DNA of 64,000 bases from an endosymbiont of Galathealinum brachiosum. GTDB lineage: Bacteria > Pseudomonadota > Gammaproteobacteria > SZUA-229. This document shows positions 9,506-18,147 of the stretch, piece by piece. Where the stretch lies: assembly GCA_003349885.1 (NCBI GenBank), contig QFXC01000008.1, forward strand, positions 186,001-250,000, in the 5' to 3' direction. Both the position numbers and the translations under genes were made by a program. The notes beneath the pieces were generated by a model that saw only the letters and a program-made list of their open reading frames with translations, ran no database searches and had not been told where the DNA came from. Every line of letters starts with the position of its first letter. Positions within the stretch are counted from its first letter, which is position 1.

Positions 9506-10948
9506 TTATCCACGCAATACAAGACGAGTACGCTTACCATTTTTAATACGCGGCGAGAGACCTATAGAATAATGAGCAGAAAAATGAAAACAATCATGCC
9601 TCAGGTCTTTTAACCACTGACTTGTATCATTGAGCCAATCATCAGCTTTTGAAGTATATGTACTTGCACTTTCTGGTACTTTCTTGTTCTTAGAAAAGTA
9701 TTTTTTGATATTACTTTCTGCTTTACTTAAAGTACCTGGTACTTTTTCAGCTGATTTTAAAGCTGGTTTAAACTTAATTTCACTCTCAACAGCCTGATCA
9801 GCCATTATTTGAAGTGGAATTCGACTATATTGATTACTAACTTTAGCTTTACCTGCATAAAGAGTTGCATACTTAGTTTTTAAACCCTTATTGAGACGAC
9901 GTCGTGTTCTAGTTTTTATTTCAATCTCATCTTCCGTATACCAACCTGTATCGATTAATCGCTTTTTCTCTGCTATCGCTTTTTCTTCACTATCATTACC
10001 TTTAGCCCAAAATAGCTTTAGCAATTTTTCACCACCGTCTAAACCGTCTGGTGAGTTATCTCTATAACTACCTCCAACATCTGAGTGAACACCCGGAAGA
10101 TAAACCTGTATTCCCTTTGATTTAGCACTTTGAATATCTGTTAAAGAGAATTTCTCTCGATGCTCATCAGCTGCCGCTAAATGCACAACCTGCTCTACAA
10201 AACTAACTGAATCAAGCTTAAGTGCCGGTGTATCATTCGTAAAAGAAAGGCCATGAGAAGAAACAGTGTCAAACAGGCCTGCAAATTTAAACTCTACTTT
10301 TTTTACTTTGTATCCTGAGTCCTCTAACTGCTCTTTAACTGACTTACCATCAAGTAAAGCTTTGTAGATAAAGTATCTTGCACCAGCTGCACCCCTGCTA
10401 AAACCAAATGTATCTAATGTCAACAATTCAATTATTACAGCTTTATCACTATGCTTTGCTTTAATTCCTTTAACTACTTCATCAACACCTTTAACTACTT
10501 TTTTCTTCACTCCTGAACAACCAACACCCAGAGCATAACCAAACATTTTGTCTTTTTTTGAATCACGAGTACCAGCACCTTCAATATATGAAGCAAAACC
10601 CAGATCATAAGGAGCCTGAGGCGCCGTATCAATATGACGTTCTAATTTTACAATATTCGTATAACCATTCTCGAAACTATCTACATCTGCCAATTCATTA
10701 TAAACATTTTGTGCCCAGGTCAACTCATCTATAGACATGTTATTTTTAAGATTTTCTGATGTTTTTTTCTCTTCCGCCGTTAAATCCTTAGAATCGGCAG
10801 AGACAAGTCGAGCATCAATATTTGCTTTATTATTTAAAGTACCATCAAAAAAGACACTATAACGAATTTTAACAGACTTTATTTCCTCTTCTTTTTCTTC
10901 CGGCTTATCGACCGTAGGAATTGATACACCCTCGCCTAATTGTGTCAT
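9506..10948 (-). CDS. T6SS phospholipase effector, Tle1/DUF2235-like
   Basis: The 480-residue alpha/beta-hydrolase belongs to the DUF2235/Tle1-like class. It shows FFDGTLNN at residues 33-40, the nucleophile elbow GFSRG (Ser184), GLFDTV (Asp227), GVHSDVGG with Asp290, and a C-terminal HFSAHYS segment (about 455-461) that should supply the catalytic His. There is no signal peptide, as expected for cargo delivered by the Hcp/VgrG needle. Members of this class hydrolyse membrane phospholipids of target cells. It is encoded between the ketoacyl-synthase-like gene (14 bp upstream) and the DUF2931 gene. The catalytic set looks intact. The exact lipase class (A1 or A2) cannot be read from sequence alone. 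Confidence 0.88.
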   Translation of the reverse strand: MTQLGEGVSIPTVDKPEEKEEEIKSVKIRYSVFFDGTLNNKANIDARLVSADSKDLTAEEKKTSENLKNNMSIDELTWAQNVYNELADVDSFENGYTNIVKLERHIDTAPQAPYDLGFASYIEGAGTRDSKKDKMFGYALGVGCSGVKKKVVKGVDEVVKGIKAKHSDKAVIIELLTLDTFGFSRGAAGARYFIYKALLDGKSVKEQLEDSGYKVKKVEFKFAGLFDTVSSHGLSFTNDTPALKLDSVSFVEQVVHLAAADEHREKFSLTDIQSAKSKGIQVYLPGVHSDVGGSYRDNSPDGLDGGEKLLKLFWAKGNDSEEKAIAEKKRLIDTGWYTEDEIEIKTRTRRRLNKGLKTKYATLYAGKAKVSNQYSRIPLQIMADQAVESEIKFKPALKSAEKVPGTLSKAESNIKKYFSKNKKVPESASTYTSKADDWLNDTSQWLKDLRHDCFHFSAHYSIGLSPRIKNGKRTRLVLRG

Positions 10949-10962
10949 TACTTAACTCTCCA

Positions 10963-12042
10963 TTAATTAGGTAAATTAATTTTACTTACCACGACAGATG
11001 CTCGCCATTCGTTATCTGATGAAGTATAAACAAGATGATTATTTTCTGCTTTATTTTTCATTAACTGACTAGCAGATAAAGCGAGTAGAACTGAACCGGT
11101 TGCAGCTCCTAAATCACCATAACAGTCTGCAGGATGCTCAGTTGTGACATTTTCATGAAAGTGCTTTTTATTTCGCATCATGGCAACACCATTTTCTTTT
11201 GCCCAGAAACTTTCACCATTCATACTCGAATAAACTCTAGTTATGGGAAATTTATTTGATAAAAGAGCATTTTTAAATGATTTATCTAAACCATCACCTC
11301 GATATATTTCTTCACTTTTAAAATGCCCTGCTTCCTGAGCTATACCAGGTGTATTGAGTGATATAACTTTATTATCAACGTTTAATGCAGCACTAGCCTG
11401 CTTTGTTACTAACAGGAAACCGGCAGCTTCCCCTGGAACAAACCCGTCCATAGAACCCGTTGAATTTAACCGCTGCTCTTTATCAAAATACTGTAAAACA
11501 GGATATTCTAAATAACAATCTGCTCCACCTATAACGACATAATCCTGACCCATCTCATATAAATATCTCTGCGCTAATTCTATAGACTGTATAACACCTG
11601 CACGACCTGTCGCAATACTTCTAATCTGTGTGGGATCGATTGGAATATCATCCTGATTAAGAATATTTTTAGTTAGTAAATTAAGCGGTATAGTTTCAAC
11701 TGAAGGATTACTTTCTGGCATTGACAATATTAGAGGTACAGGTTTTGTTATATCAGCCTGAGAGAACGTTTCTCGTAAAGCTATAATACTCATTTTAATT
11801 ATATGATCATAAACCTCACCATATAAATCCCCTTCATCAATATCATTTTCAAAAGAGTTAAATATTTCTTCAGGGATAATAGCTGTCGTAATTGGCTGTT
11901 GATTATCTGTAAAGTATTCTGATAACTGATAAGCACTTATATCTGCATTAACGGCTGCAACAGTTTTTTCGACACTATCACCAAGCGGTGTTATTACACC
12001 CATTCCAGCTATATAAACATTCTGTTTATTATTACTCATCAC
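10963..12042 (-). CDS. Ketoacyl-synthase-like protein without catalytic residues (T6SS-associated)
   Basis: The 359-residue thiolase-fold protein begins YIAGMGVITPLG, as in beta-ketoacyl-ACP synthases. It keeps fold motifs including GGAD..LEYP and GFVPGEAAGFLLV. Where the active-site Cys of DTACSSS should be, it has ATGRAGV (residues 144-150). The first His motif is replaced by SSMNGES (272-278), and the second (GH.LGAAG) reads GDLGAATG (309-316, Asp310). So neither the Cys nor the two His residues are present. Homologs in T6SS cargo clusters are usually annotated as ketoacyl synthases, but this one cannot perform Claisen condensation. A structural role in effector loading is inferred. It shares a four-base overlap with the TIGR02270 gene. 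Confidence 0.82.
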   Translation of the reverse strand: MMSNNKQNVYIAGMGVITPLGDSVEKTVAAVNADISAYQLSEYFTDNQQPITTAIIPEEIFNSFENDIDEGDLYGEVYDHIIKMSIIALRETFSQADITKPVPLILSMPESNPSVETIPLNLLTKNILNQDDIPIDPTQIRSIATGRAGVIQSIELAQRYLYEMGQDYVVIGGADCYLEYPVLQYFDKEQRLNSTGSMDGFVPGEAAGFLLVTKQASAALNVDNKVISLNTPGIAQEAGHFKSEEIYRGDGLDKSFKNALLSNKFPITRVYSSMNGESFWAKENGVAMMRNKKHFHENVTTEHPADCYGDLGAATGSVLLALSASQLMKNKAENNHLVYTSSDNEWRASVVVSKINLPN

Positions 12043-13331
12043 TCACCTGTTACCGACAATCTAGCTCGCATATTCTGCATAGGTATTTCACTATTTGTAA
12101 GCGCTAACTCAAGTGCTGCAGCATGCCTTTGCCTTTGATTACCATTGCGCATAGTAGTTTGTAAGTTTTCTGAAGATAGACCCTGCCCTAGAAAATAACG
12201 TTGACCAGTTACGAATCGGTTACCATTATTCATCCATAATGAAGATACTTTTTCATAATCAGGCCAGGGAAGATTTTCATCTTCATCAAGACTTATATCA
12301 TCATCACCTTCAAGGTCGTTAGGTTGAACTATGAGATGTTGTCGATCTTCACCTGTTAATTCATTTTTAATCAGGTCAATTCCAGTAATAAATGTGAATG
12401 ACTGAGCGGCTAACCTGGCGTTAACTATTTCTTTCATTTTTAAAATTAACCAGTTTACTGCGTGTGGATCACCCAGAATGCCTGTAGCCTGTATTACCGT
12501 TCTAGTTTGTGCTTTATCATTAGATAATCTGGAAATCCATTCTCTTGCCTGTTCAATTGGAAGAACTCTAAACGCAATATTAATAGCATGATGCTGGTTA
12601 GGGTTAGTAGTGAGCACATATGGCTCAAGTTGACTAACAAGCTGATGATGACCAAGTAAGATAGCTGACCATAAAGCCCAGAATTTTATTTCTTCATTAT
12701 CATGAGCTATAGCATCAGTAAGATGCTGCATAAGATCCTGGCGCCTTAACTCTCCTATTATGCGCAGAGCACGTGCATAAAGTTTTATATGCTGTTTACA
12801 GTCATCTCTTTCAAGTATACGGTTTAGATATTCTGATGGATTTTCACGTCTGATACTGCAGGCACAAAGGGCAAGGTATTTATGATTTAAATCTTTACTG
12901 GTAAAAAACTTTTTAACCCATGGATGAATGAGCTTTCCTGGCAACCACCCTAATGCAGATATTAATCCTTTTTCTGCGTCTTTATTACTTAATCCTACTT
13001 TAACTACCTGTTGTATTTTTTCCATATCATGACTTTTAAAAGCCACGATAGTTGCGGTAAACACCTCACCTGGTTCTTCTAACTCCAATGCTGTTAAACA
13101 TGATTCCCATGCATCATCCAGCGCCGTCAATAAACCATCAAGTTGCGCCTGAATTCTATTTTCCAACGCGAGTATTTCATCACTATTGTAATGTGGTTGC
13201 TCAACCGCAATAGACCGTAGAAGCCAAAGAAAAGAAGCTTCCACAACGTATTGGTCATAGATATCTTGATATGCATTCACAATAGTGTTGTTTACTGTAG
13301 GTATTTCATTTTTTAATTGGGCTTGTGCCAT
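12039..13331 (-). CDS. TIGR02270-family HEAT-like repeat protein (T6SS-associated)
   Basis: The 430-residue helical protein closely matches my memory of the TIGR02270 family. The N-terminal pattern is ASFLWLLRSIAVEQPHY, then a Q.DGLL...WE.C..ALE...PGEVF block, followed by HEAT-like helical pairs (about 90-330) such as LKLYARALRIIGELRRQ-type units. The C-terminal region has WF-type residues with a GQRY.LGQ segment. The family occurs in T6SS VgrG/PAAR cargo clusters and is presumed to be an adaptor or scaffold; its biochemical role is unknown. It is coupled by overlap to the ketoacyl-synthase-like gene and follows the PAAR gene after 36 bp. Confidence 0.82.
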   Translation of the reverse strand: MAQAQLKNEIPTVNNTIVNAYQDIYDQYVVEASFLWLLRSIAVEQPHYNSDEILALENRIQAQLDGLLTALDDAWESCLTALELEEPGEVFTATIVAFKSHDMEKIQQVVKVGLSNKDAEKGLISALGWLPGKLIHPWVKKFFTSKDLNHKYLALCACSIRRENPSEYLNRILERDDCKQHIKLYARALRIIGELRRQDLMQHLTDAIAHDNEEIKFWALWSAILLGHHQLVSQLEPYVLTTNPNQHHAINIAFRVLPIEQAREWISRLSNDKAQTRTVIQATGILGDPHAVNWLILKMKEIVNARLAAQSFTFITGIDLIKNELTGEDRQHLIVQPNDLEGDDDISLDEDENLPWPDYEKVSSLWMNNGNRFVTGQRYFLGQGLSSENLQTTMRNGNQRQRHAAALELALTNSEIPMQNMRARLSVTGE

Positions 13332-13367
13332 GTTAAGGGGCTTGTAATAATATATTTATTATTAACA

Positions 13368-13748
13368 CTATCCCATTATATTCTTTTTATTATGAAATAG
13401 TGGATCACCCATGCGGCAAACATTTTTACCTTCGAACTTAACATCAAAAGAATACATCATAAATTCGCATTCGCCTTTAGTGCAACCACTTACAACCCCA
13501 CCAACAGATCCGGCCTCGTCACCTGTACTCATTGAATACTTGGCTCCTTTTACCATTGGCATTTTGCCATCAGTTTTAACTGATTTAGCCCCTGCCGTAG
13601 TATCTGATGCTTTGCCGATATTTGGATAGGGAATAGGAACAGGCCCACCCGGAGTTGGTGTTTTACAAACATCGGGGAAAACCACGCTCAAACCACCACT
13701 ACCCTTATGGGCAATGCCTCGTGCATTTGCAAATGTCGTTTGTCCCAT
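13368..13748 (-). CDS. PAAR-like protein (DUF4150), spike tip
   Basis: The 126-residue protein has the DUF4150/PAAR-like pattern. Early VFPDVCKTPTPGGPVPIPYP (about 24-43) is followed by several Gly/Ser turns (STGDEAGS, GGVVSGCTKGE) and a C-terminal NVCRMGDPLFHN. PAAR-like proteins form the sharpened metal-binding tip on the VgrG trimer and can carry effectors. This is a stand-alone tip without a toxin extension. It lies four bases after the DUF2169 gene, a pairing common in T6SS clusters, where the DUF2169 protein is thought to help mount PAAR on VgrG. Confidence 0.9.
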   Translation of the reverse strand: MGQTTFANARGIAHKGSGGLSVVFPDVCKTPTPGGPVPIPYPNIGKASDTTAGAKSVKTDGKMPMVKGAKYSMSTGDEAGSVGGVVSGCTKGECEFMMYSFDVKFEGKNVCRMGDPLFHNKKNIMG

Positions 13749-13752
13749 TGCT

Positions 13753-14751
13753 CTATCCTTTTCTCATCATATTGATGTTGATATTATCAATTTTCAGTGC
13801 TTTTTTATCACACTGAAATGCTGCTCGCCAGGTCATGCTTAACTGTAATAAGTTTGGCTCTAACAATAAAGTTTCGAGATTAAACTCTGGCTGAAATTGA
13901 TCATTTTTTATCTGTATTTCTGACGTCAGTTTAATAGTAGGCAACTGACACTGTATTACACCTGCGGGATGCATATTAATAATTTCGATTGCTTCCCCAC
14001 CCTGCAAATAGCCGGGATATATTAAATCTTTATGTGCCGAATTACAGAATCGTTTATTAAAATCTAAAGGCAAATAGGGAGCCCTGTGATTTTCCCATTG
14101 CTCATCATAAGTGCCCGCATATTGAACTCTGGGTTTCCAGGATGCAGAACTTGATGAAAAACAAACAGGTTCTGGTTGATCCTGTACCTGCTGTATTAAA
14201 TCATTCGGATCTTCAAGATTTGGTAAGAGCTGACCATCCATCTGTTGCATAGACTGATGCTTATTAAAACCCAGGCCTAATGGATTTTCTTCACTCGTAA
14301 CAGGTTCTTCAGTATTACTGCTATCAGTTCCACCATATGCCTTTTCATACATCATAGACATCGTTTCAAATGGTTCAGGCTGTGTTATCTGTCCATTATT
14401 CCATTGTCTGTTACCAAAAACTCTAATTGTTTTTGCTACATTTCCAACGCTGACACTCGCGTCTAACTGCTGAACCGCCTGCCTGTCTTTAACACAGGCT
14501 TTACCCAACATAATAATATCCGTTGCTGCTTTTCCAATATGCATATCAGACGCATATTTAAGGCTACTCTCATTCGGTTCGCCGAAATATTGATCCTCAT
14601 CAACGGGTGGAATTTGTTCTTCACAAAGTGTCCAGCTCTTTCCAATATTAAAACTTGCTCTAACCATTAGATAAAGCGTATCTATGCCTTGTTCATCTGG
14701 AAACAATGCCATCTTTGTCGCAAAGGGTGTATTGTTAGTTAGCTGTAGCAT
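13753..14751 (-). CDS. DUF2169 domain protein, T6SS effector/PAAR adaptor
   Basis: The 332-residue protein starts with the family signature of a T-P-F solvent-exposed opening and a long beta domain (LTNNTPFATKMALFPDEQG, then LYLMVRASFNIG). It contains the typical AYGG (MMYEKAYGGTD) and NP.G.GF (ENPLGLGFN) segments. DUF2169 proteins act as adaptors or chaperones that help load PAAR-type tips and their effectors onto VgrG. The gene order DUF2169-PAAR-TIGR02270-ketoacyl-synthase-like-lipase fits one loading module. A gap of about 150 bp separates it from the DUF6484 gene, which may hold an internal promoter. Confidence 0.88.
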   Translation of the reverse strand: MLQLTNNTPFATKMALFPDEQGIDTLYLMVRASFNIGKSWTLCEEQIPPVDEDQYFGEPNESSLKYASDMHIGKAATDIIMLGKACVKDRQAVQQLDASVSVGNVAKTIRVFGNRQWNNGQITQPEPFETMSMMYEKAYGGTDSSNTEEPVTSEENPLGLGFNKHQSMQQMDGQLLPNLEDPNDLIQQVQDQPEPVCFSSSSASWKPRVQYAGTYDEQWENHRAPYLPLDFNKRFCNSAHKDLIYPGYLQGGEAIEIINMHPAGVIQCQLPTIKLTSEIQIKNDQFQPEFNLETLLLEPNLLQLSMTWRAAFQCDKKALKIDNININMMRKG

Positions 14752-14903
14752 AGTTTTTTATCTGATACCTATATAACACTTCAGTTTCTTTTTAATCAAT
14801 ATTTACCTGATGATAAAAATTTGTTTTATGTATAGAGTTTTAATAGTCTGAATTTTTATTACAGCGTCATTTAAATAAAAGCCAATGGAACAATTTAGAT
14901 AAA

Positions 14904-15413
14904 TTAATTTACCTGAACTGAACCACCCATAATTCGATTAACACCACTTGAACGATTTAACAGATATTTACCCCTGATTAATATTTTACCTGCCTTAGTT
15001 AAGGTAATACTTGCTTCTCCACATTTAAGAACTATCTCTTCTTTACCTTCAATTACTACTCGTTTCCCATCAACCAGTGCATCACCAATATCAGTCTCTG
15101 CCTCAGGTGTATCTTGCGACAATTCAAATGTTTCTAATACTGAATCTAAAGGCGAATGAATCAGACCCATAATAACCGGCTGCTTAAAATCACCACCATT
15201 AAATAATATCGCGACCTGACGTGAAATATGCTGCTTTGTAATAGAGACAGTTGAAAGCGCTTTTATAGCGACATCCTCAGGATTATCAGGAAAATCAACC
15301 AAAGCTGCACCCTGATCATCAATCTCTTTAACTGTACCAATAAATACAGTACCTGACTCTGGTGCTATTTTAGTTTCTACTATTTCATCGTGAGATGTTA
15401 AAAAATCATTCAC
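14904..15413 (-). CDS. DUF6484 domain protein, VgrG-linked
   Basis: The 169-residue protein has an N-terminal beta domain with the DUF6484 pattern (VFIGTVKEIDDQGAALVDFP, then QVAILFNGGDFKQPVIMGLI). A short acidic linker follows, then a C-terminal segment beginning GEASITLTKAGKILIRGKY. This last part resembles the beta-helix end of the neighbouring VgrG (GSASITMKKDGTITIKGKN), suggesting it packs on or extends the spike. It follows vgrG by 11 bases. DUF6484 proteins are regular T6SS neighbours of unknown biochemical role. Confidence 0.82.
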   Translation of the reverse strand: MNDFLTSHDEIVETKIAPESGTVFIGTVKEIDDQGAALVDFPDNPEDVAIKALSTVSITKQHISRQVAILFNGGDFKQPVIMGLIHSPLDSVLETFELSQDTPEAETDIGDALVDGKRVVIEGKEEIVLKCGEASITLTKAGKILIRGKYLLNRSSGVNRIMGGSVQVN

Positions 15414-15424
15414 TACATTAACAC

Positions 15425-17362
15425 CTAGTTAGTTGATACTTTGCTACCTTTAATGGTAACCGAACTTGAGGCTTTTACATTGATCTTTCCAGAACCCTGT
15501 ACCGTAATATTTTTACCTTTAATGGTAATCGTACCGTCTTTTTTCATGGTAATAGAAGCTGAACCAGTTTTTAAAACAATTGAATCACCTGCGTCAATGG
15601 AGATATTTTTTCCAACAGTAAGATCCATATCTTTACCAATTGCCTCATCATGACTTTCACCAATAGTAAGGCTTTTGTTTTTGGCGATTTCTTCACTATG
15701 ATCTTCACCAACAGAAATTGTTTTGTTACTACCAATGCTTTCAGACTGATTCTTACCTACCGACTTTGTTCTATTATTACCGATGGACGATGATTCATCA
15801 TTTCCAATGGTTTTGCTACGGTCGTGATCTATAGAATGCGTTTCATCATTCTCAACTTCCGTATCCAGATTTTTTTCTGCGTGAACATAAATTTGTTCTG
15901 AATCCTTTAAATCATCAAAACGTAATTCATTACAGTTAGCAGATGACCCTTTTTTACTCGATCGTGTACGTATTCCACTTTGTGTTTTAGATGAAAACGG
16001 AGGTGCATTGTCACCGTTATATATTGAACCCGTCACTATGGGGCGATCAGGATCCCCATCTATGAAATTAACAATCACTTCCATACCAATACGCGGTATA
16101 AATGAAGTACCCCAACCTGCACCTGCCCATGATTGAATAACACTTATGTAACAGGTACTGGTTTCGTTATTTTTACCTTCACGATCCCAGTGAAACTGAA
16201 CTTTGATACGACCTAATTCGTCAACATAAATTTCTTCACCTGAAGGTCCTACAACAACAGCAGACTGTGGTCCGCGCATAGTTGGCTTAAGATGTATAAG
16301 AGGCGGACGAAAATGTACTTTTTCCGGAATACAGGTCAGGTCATTACCATACTCAGACTGACTTTCATTCCCTGCAAGATAGCTATTATCATAAGCACGA
16401 TGTCTGACAGCGGTGATTACATACGTACCCTGCTCTTCTTTTACCGCATGCTTTGATAATTTGAACTTTCCACCAGCATAAAAACTACTACAGTCACTGG
16501 ATGCCTCTATTACATTTAATGGCGCTTCTTCAGCTTCAATACGTTTCTTTGTTAAATCTTTTAAACCAGCAAAATTATGATATGGCGTATATTCGTAATG
16601 TTCGTATTGAGCTACATTGGCAAACTTACTAGTTGATGCTGTCGTTTGAAACTGATTTTTTTGTGGCGATTTAAAATCATAATCATCTAAACTCCAACTA
16701 CCTTTCTTAAACTCATAAACATGTTCCCAACGAGTTAGCTGAGTATTAGGTTGATTACCTTTCGAATAGGTTAAATCTGTTTCAGCACATACCTGATGCG
16801 CATTGGCAGCATCAACTATTTGCATCACATGCTTTCCGTTTTTCTGCTCGAAGAAATAAGAAACACCATCTTCTTCTAGCAAACGAGAAATAAAGTTTAA
16901 ATCACTTTCATTATGTTGAACGCAATACTCACGCGGCTCTGAACTACCAGCGGCTTTATAATCAAAATCATTGAAACCCAGATCTCTGAAAATTTGAGAA
17001 ATGATATCTTTTGTGGACATTTCCTGAAAAATTCGATGATTATTGGTCTTAGATAAAAACCATAACCAGGGCACCATCGTTAAATGATAAACACGTAAGT
17101 TATCCGATTTTATTTCGCCATAAGTAAAACGACTGATGAACCCGTTAAAGGTTCGCTTCTGATCATTCTGAATTGTAATATCAACAGTTTTGCCAATTAA
17201 CTGATCTGGCTTTAGAGAATGATTACTTGATAACACTTCAATGTGAAATTCAAACAGATCAGAAATATATTCTGTACCTTCAAATGAAGTCAGTAATAAC
17301 TCATCCTTGGGTAAAGGTGATGATATTGATATAAGTCGCGAGTCTTGAGTTAAATCACTCAT
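15425..17362 (-). CDS. vgrG: VgrG spike protein (TssI)
   Basis: The 645-residue protein is a full-length VgrG. It has a gp27-like N-terminal region (about 1-380, with SFEGTEYISDLFEFHIEVLS and the R-I-F-Q-E turn HRIFQEMSTKDIISQIF), a gp5-like OB domain around 380-470 (DELGRIKVQFHWDREGK, SWAGAGWGTSFIPRIGMEV, VNFIDGDPDRPIVTGSIYN), and a C-terminal triple-stranded beta-helix of short N/D-IG repeats (about 510-645). There is no extra effector domain at the C-terminus, so cargo must ride non-covalently. It trims the trimeric spike that carries the PAAR-like tip. It lies 140 bp after hcp, separated by a strong hairpin. Confidence 0.95.
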   Translation of the reverse strand: MSDLTQDSRLISISSPLPKDELLLTSFEGTEYISDLFEFHIEVLSSNHSLKPDQLIGKTVDITIQNDQKRTFNGFISRFTYGEIKSDNLRVYHLTMVPWLWFLSKTNNHRIFQEMSTKDIISQIFRDLGFNDFDYKAAGSSEPREYCVQHNESDLNFISRLLEEDGVSYFFEQKNGKHVMQIVDAANAHQVCAETDLTYSKGNQPNTQLTRWEHVYEFKKGSWSLDDYDFKSPQKNQFQTTASTSKFANVAQYEHYEYTPYHNFAGLKDLTKKRIEAEEAPLNVIEASSDCSSFYAGGKFKLSKHAVKEEQGTYVITAVRHRAYDNSYLAGNESQSEYGNDLTCIPEKVHFRPPLIHLKPTMRGPQSAVVVGPSGEEIYVDELGRIKVQFHWDREGKNNETSTCYISVIQSWAGAGWGTSFIPRIGMEVIVNFIDGDPDRPIVTGSIYNGDNAPPFSSKTQSGIRTRSSKKGSSANCNELRFDDLKDSEQIYVHAEKNLDTEVENDETHSIDHDRSKTIGNDESSSIGNNRTKSVGKNQSESIGSNKTISVGEDHSEEIAKNKSLTIGESHDEAIGKDMDLTVGKNISIDAGDSIVLKTGSASITMKKDGTITIKGKNITVQGSGKINVKASSSVTIKGSKVSTN

Positions 17363-17445
17363 AGAAAAAGAACCCTCGTAGCGAGGTTATTTGTAAAACC
17401 TCTTCCATGGGTAAAAAGAACCACATTGTTATTAGAATTTTTATA

Positions 17446-17475
17446 TTACACCGGATTAATATTAACCCGGTGTAA
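17446..17475 (-). terminator. Hairpin between hcp and vgrG
   Basis: A near-perfect 30-base inverted repeat (15-base arms, one G-T wobble as transcribed) sits between the hcp stop and the vgrG start. No T-run follows, so it may work as a partial terminator or RNA-stabilising element that lets hcp be made in large excess over vgrG. The differential-expression role is inferred. Confidence 0.55.
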
Positions 17476-17502
17476 CAATTTTGCATTTTAGAATTTGCTA
17501 GC

Positions 17503-17985
17503 TTATAAAGGCTTAGCCATTTCCAGATCATAACCAACGCGTTGTGGGTTGCCAGACTTGTTAGTCTTATCGAAATCACTGTAGTTAATCATAATTTTTG
17601 AGTAACTAAGAGTAATGTTTTCAATTGGCTCGCCTTCTGAGTCAGCAGAGATTGAGTAACCGCTTACCAGTACGTCAGATAATTCGTAATCCATATATTC
17701 CTGAACCTTATCGGCACCAGTACGTACGAATTTGATTTTAACTGTCTTACCCGCATTACCCGTTACAGCTTCTTTAAAGATAGCCGTTACTGAGTTATCA
17801 GCTGCTTTTGTAAGTGTGATTTCACTTAGGCTTGGGCGAGTTGACTCACGATTCGTCATATTACCCGCTTCCATTGAAATACCACGTCCAACACCGAACT
17901 GAACTGCCATTACAGCAATGTGGTCTTTATAACCATCAGCAGTTACGTTTCCTTTGATACCATCATATTGAAGATAAATAGCCAT
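17503..17985 (-). CDS. hcp: Hcp tube protein (TssD)
   Basis: The 160-residue protein is a standard-length Hcp. It opens MAIYLQYDGIKGNVT and contains FGVGRGISMEAGN, REST.PSLSEITLTK, and the closing pattern P.ENITLSYSKIMINYSDFD. Hexamers stack to form the tube propelled by the T6SS sheath, and small effectors can sit in the lumen. The start has AGAAGGGA nine bases upstream, a strong ribosome binding site that fits high expression. It is the first gene of the cargo island. The 162-bp upstream gap to tpsB should hold its promoter. Confidence 0.95.
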   Translation of the reverse strand: MAIYLQYDGIKGNVTADGYKDHIAVMAVQFGVGRGISMEAGNMTNRESTRPSLSEITLTKAADNSVTAIFKEAVTGNAGKTVKIKFVRTGADKVQEYMDYELSDVLVSGYSISADSEGEPIENITLSYSKIMINYSDFDKTNKSGNPQRVGYDLEMAKPL

Positions 17986-18147
17986 TTAAATGTTCCCTTC
18001 TTTTTATAATTAATTATTTGATCGAATGTGTAACTGATAATAGATCATAAATTACGATCACGCAATGCAATTAATGTGAATATAATGTGATGTATTTCAT
18101 ATAGTTAGGGGGATAAAAAACTTATACACCAAATCCCTACAAGCGCT

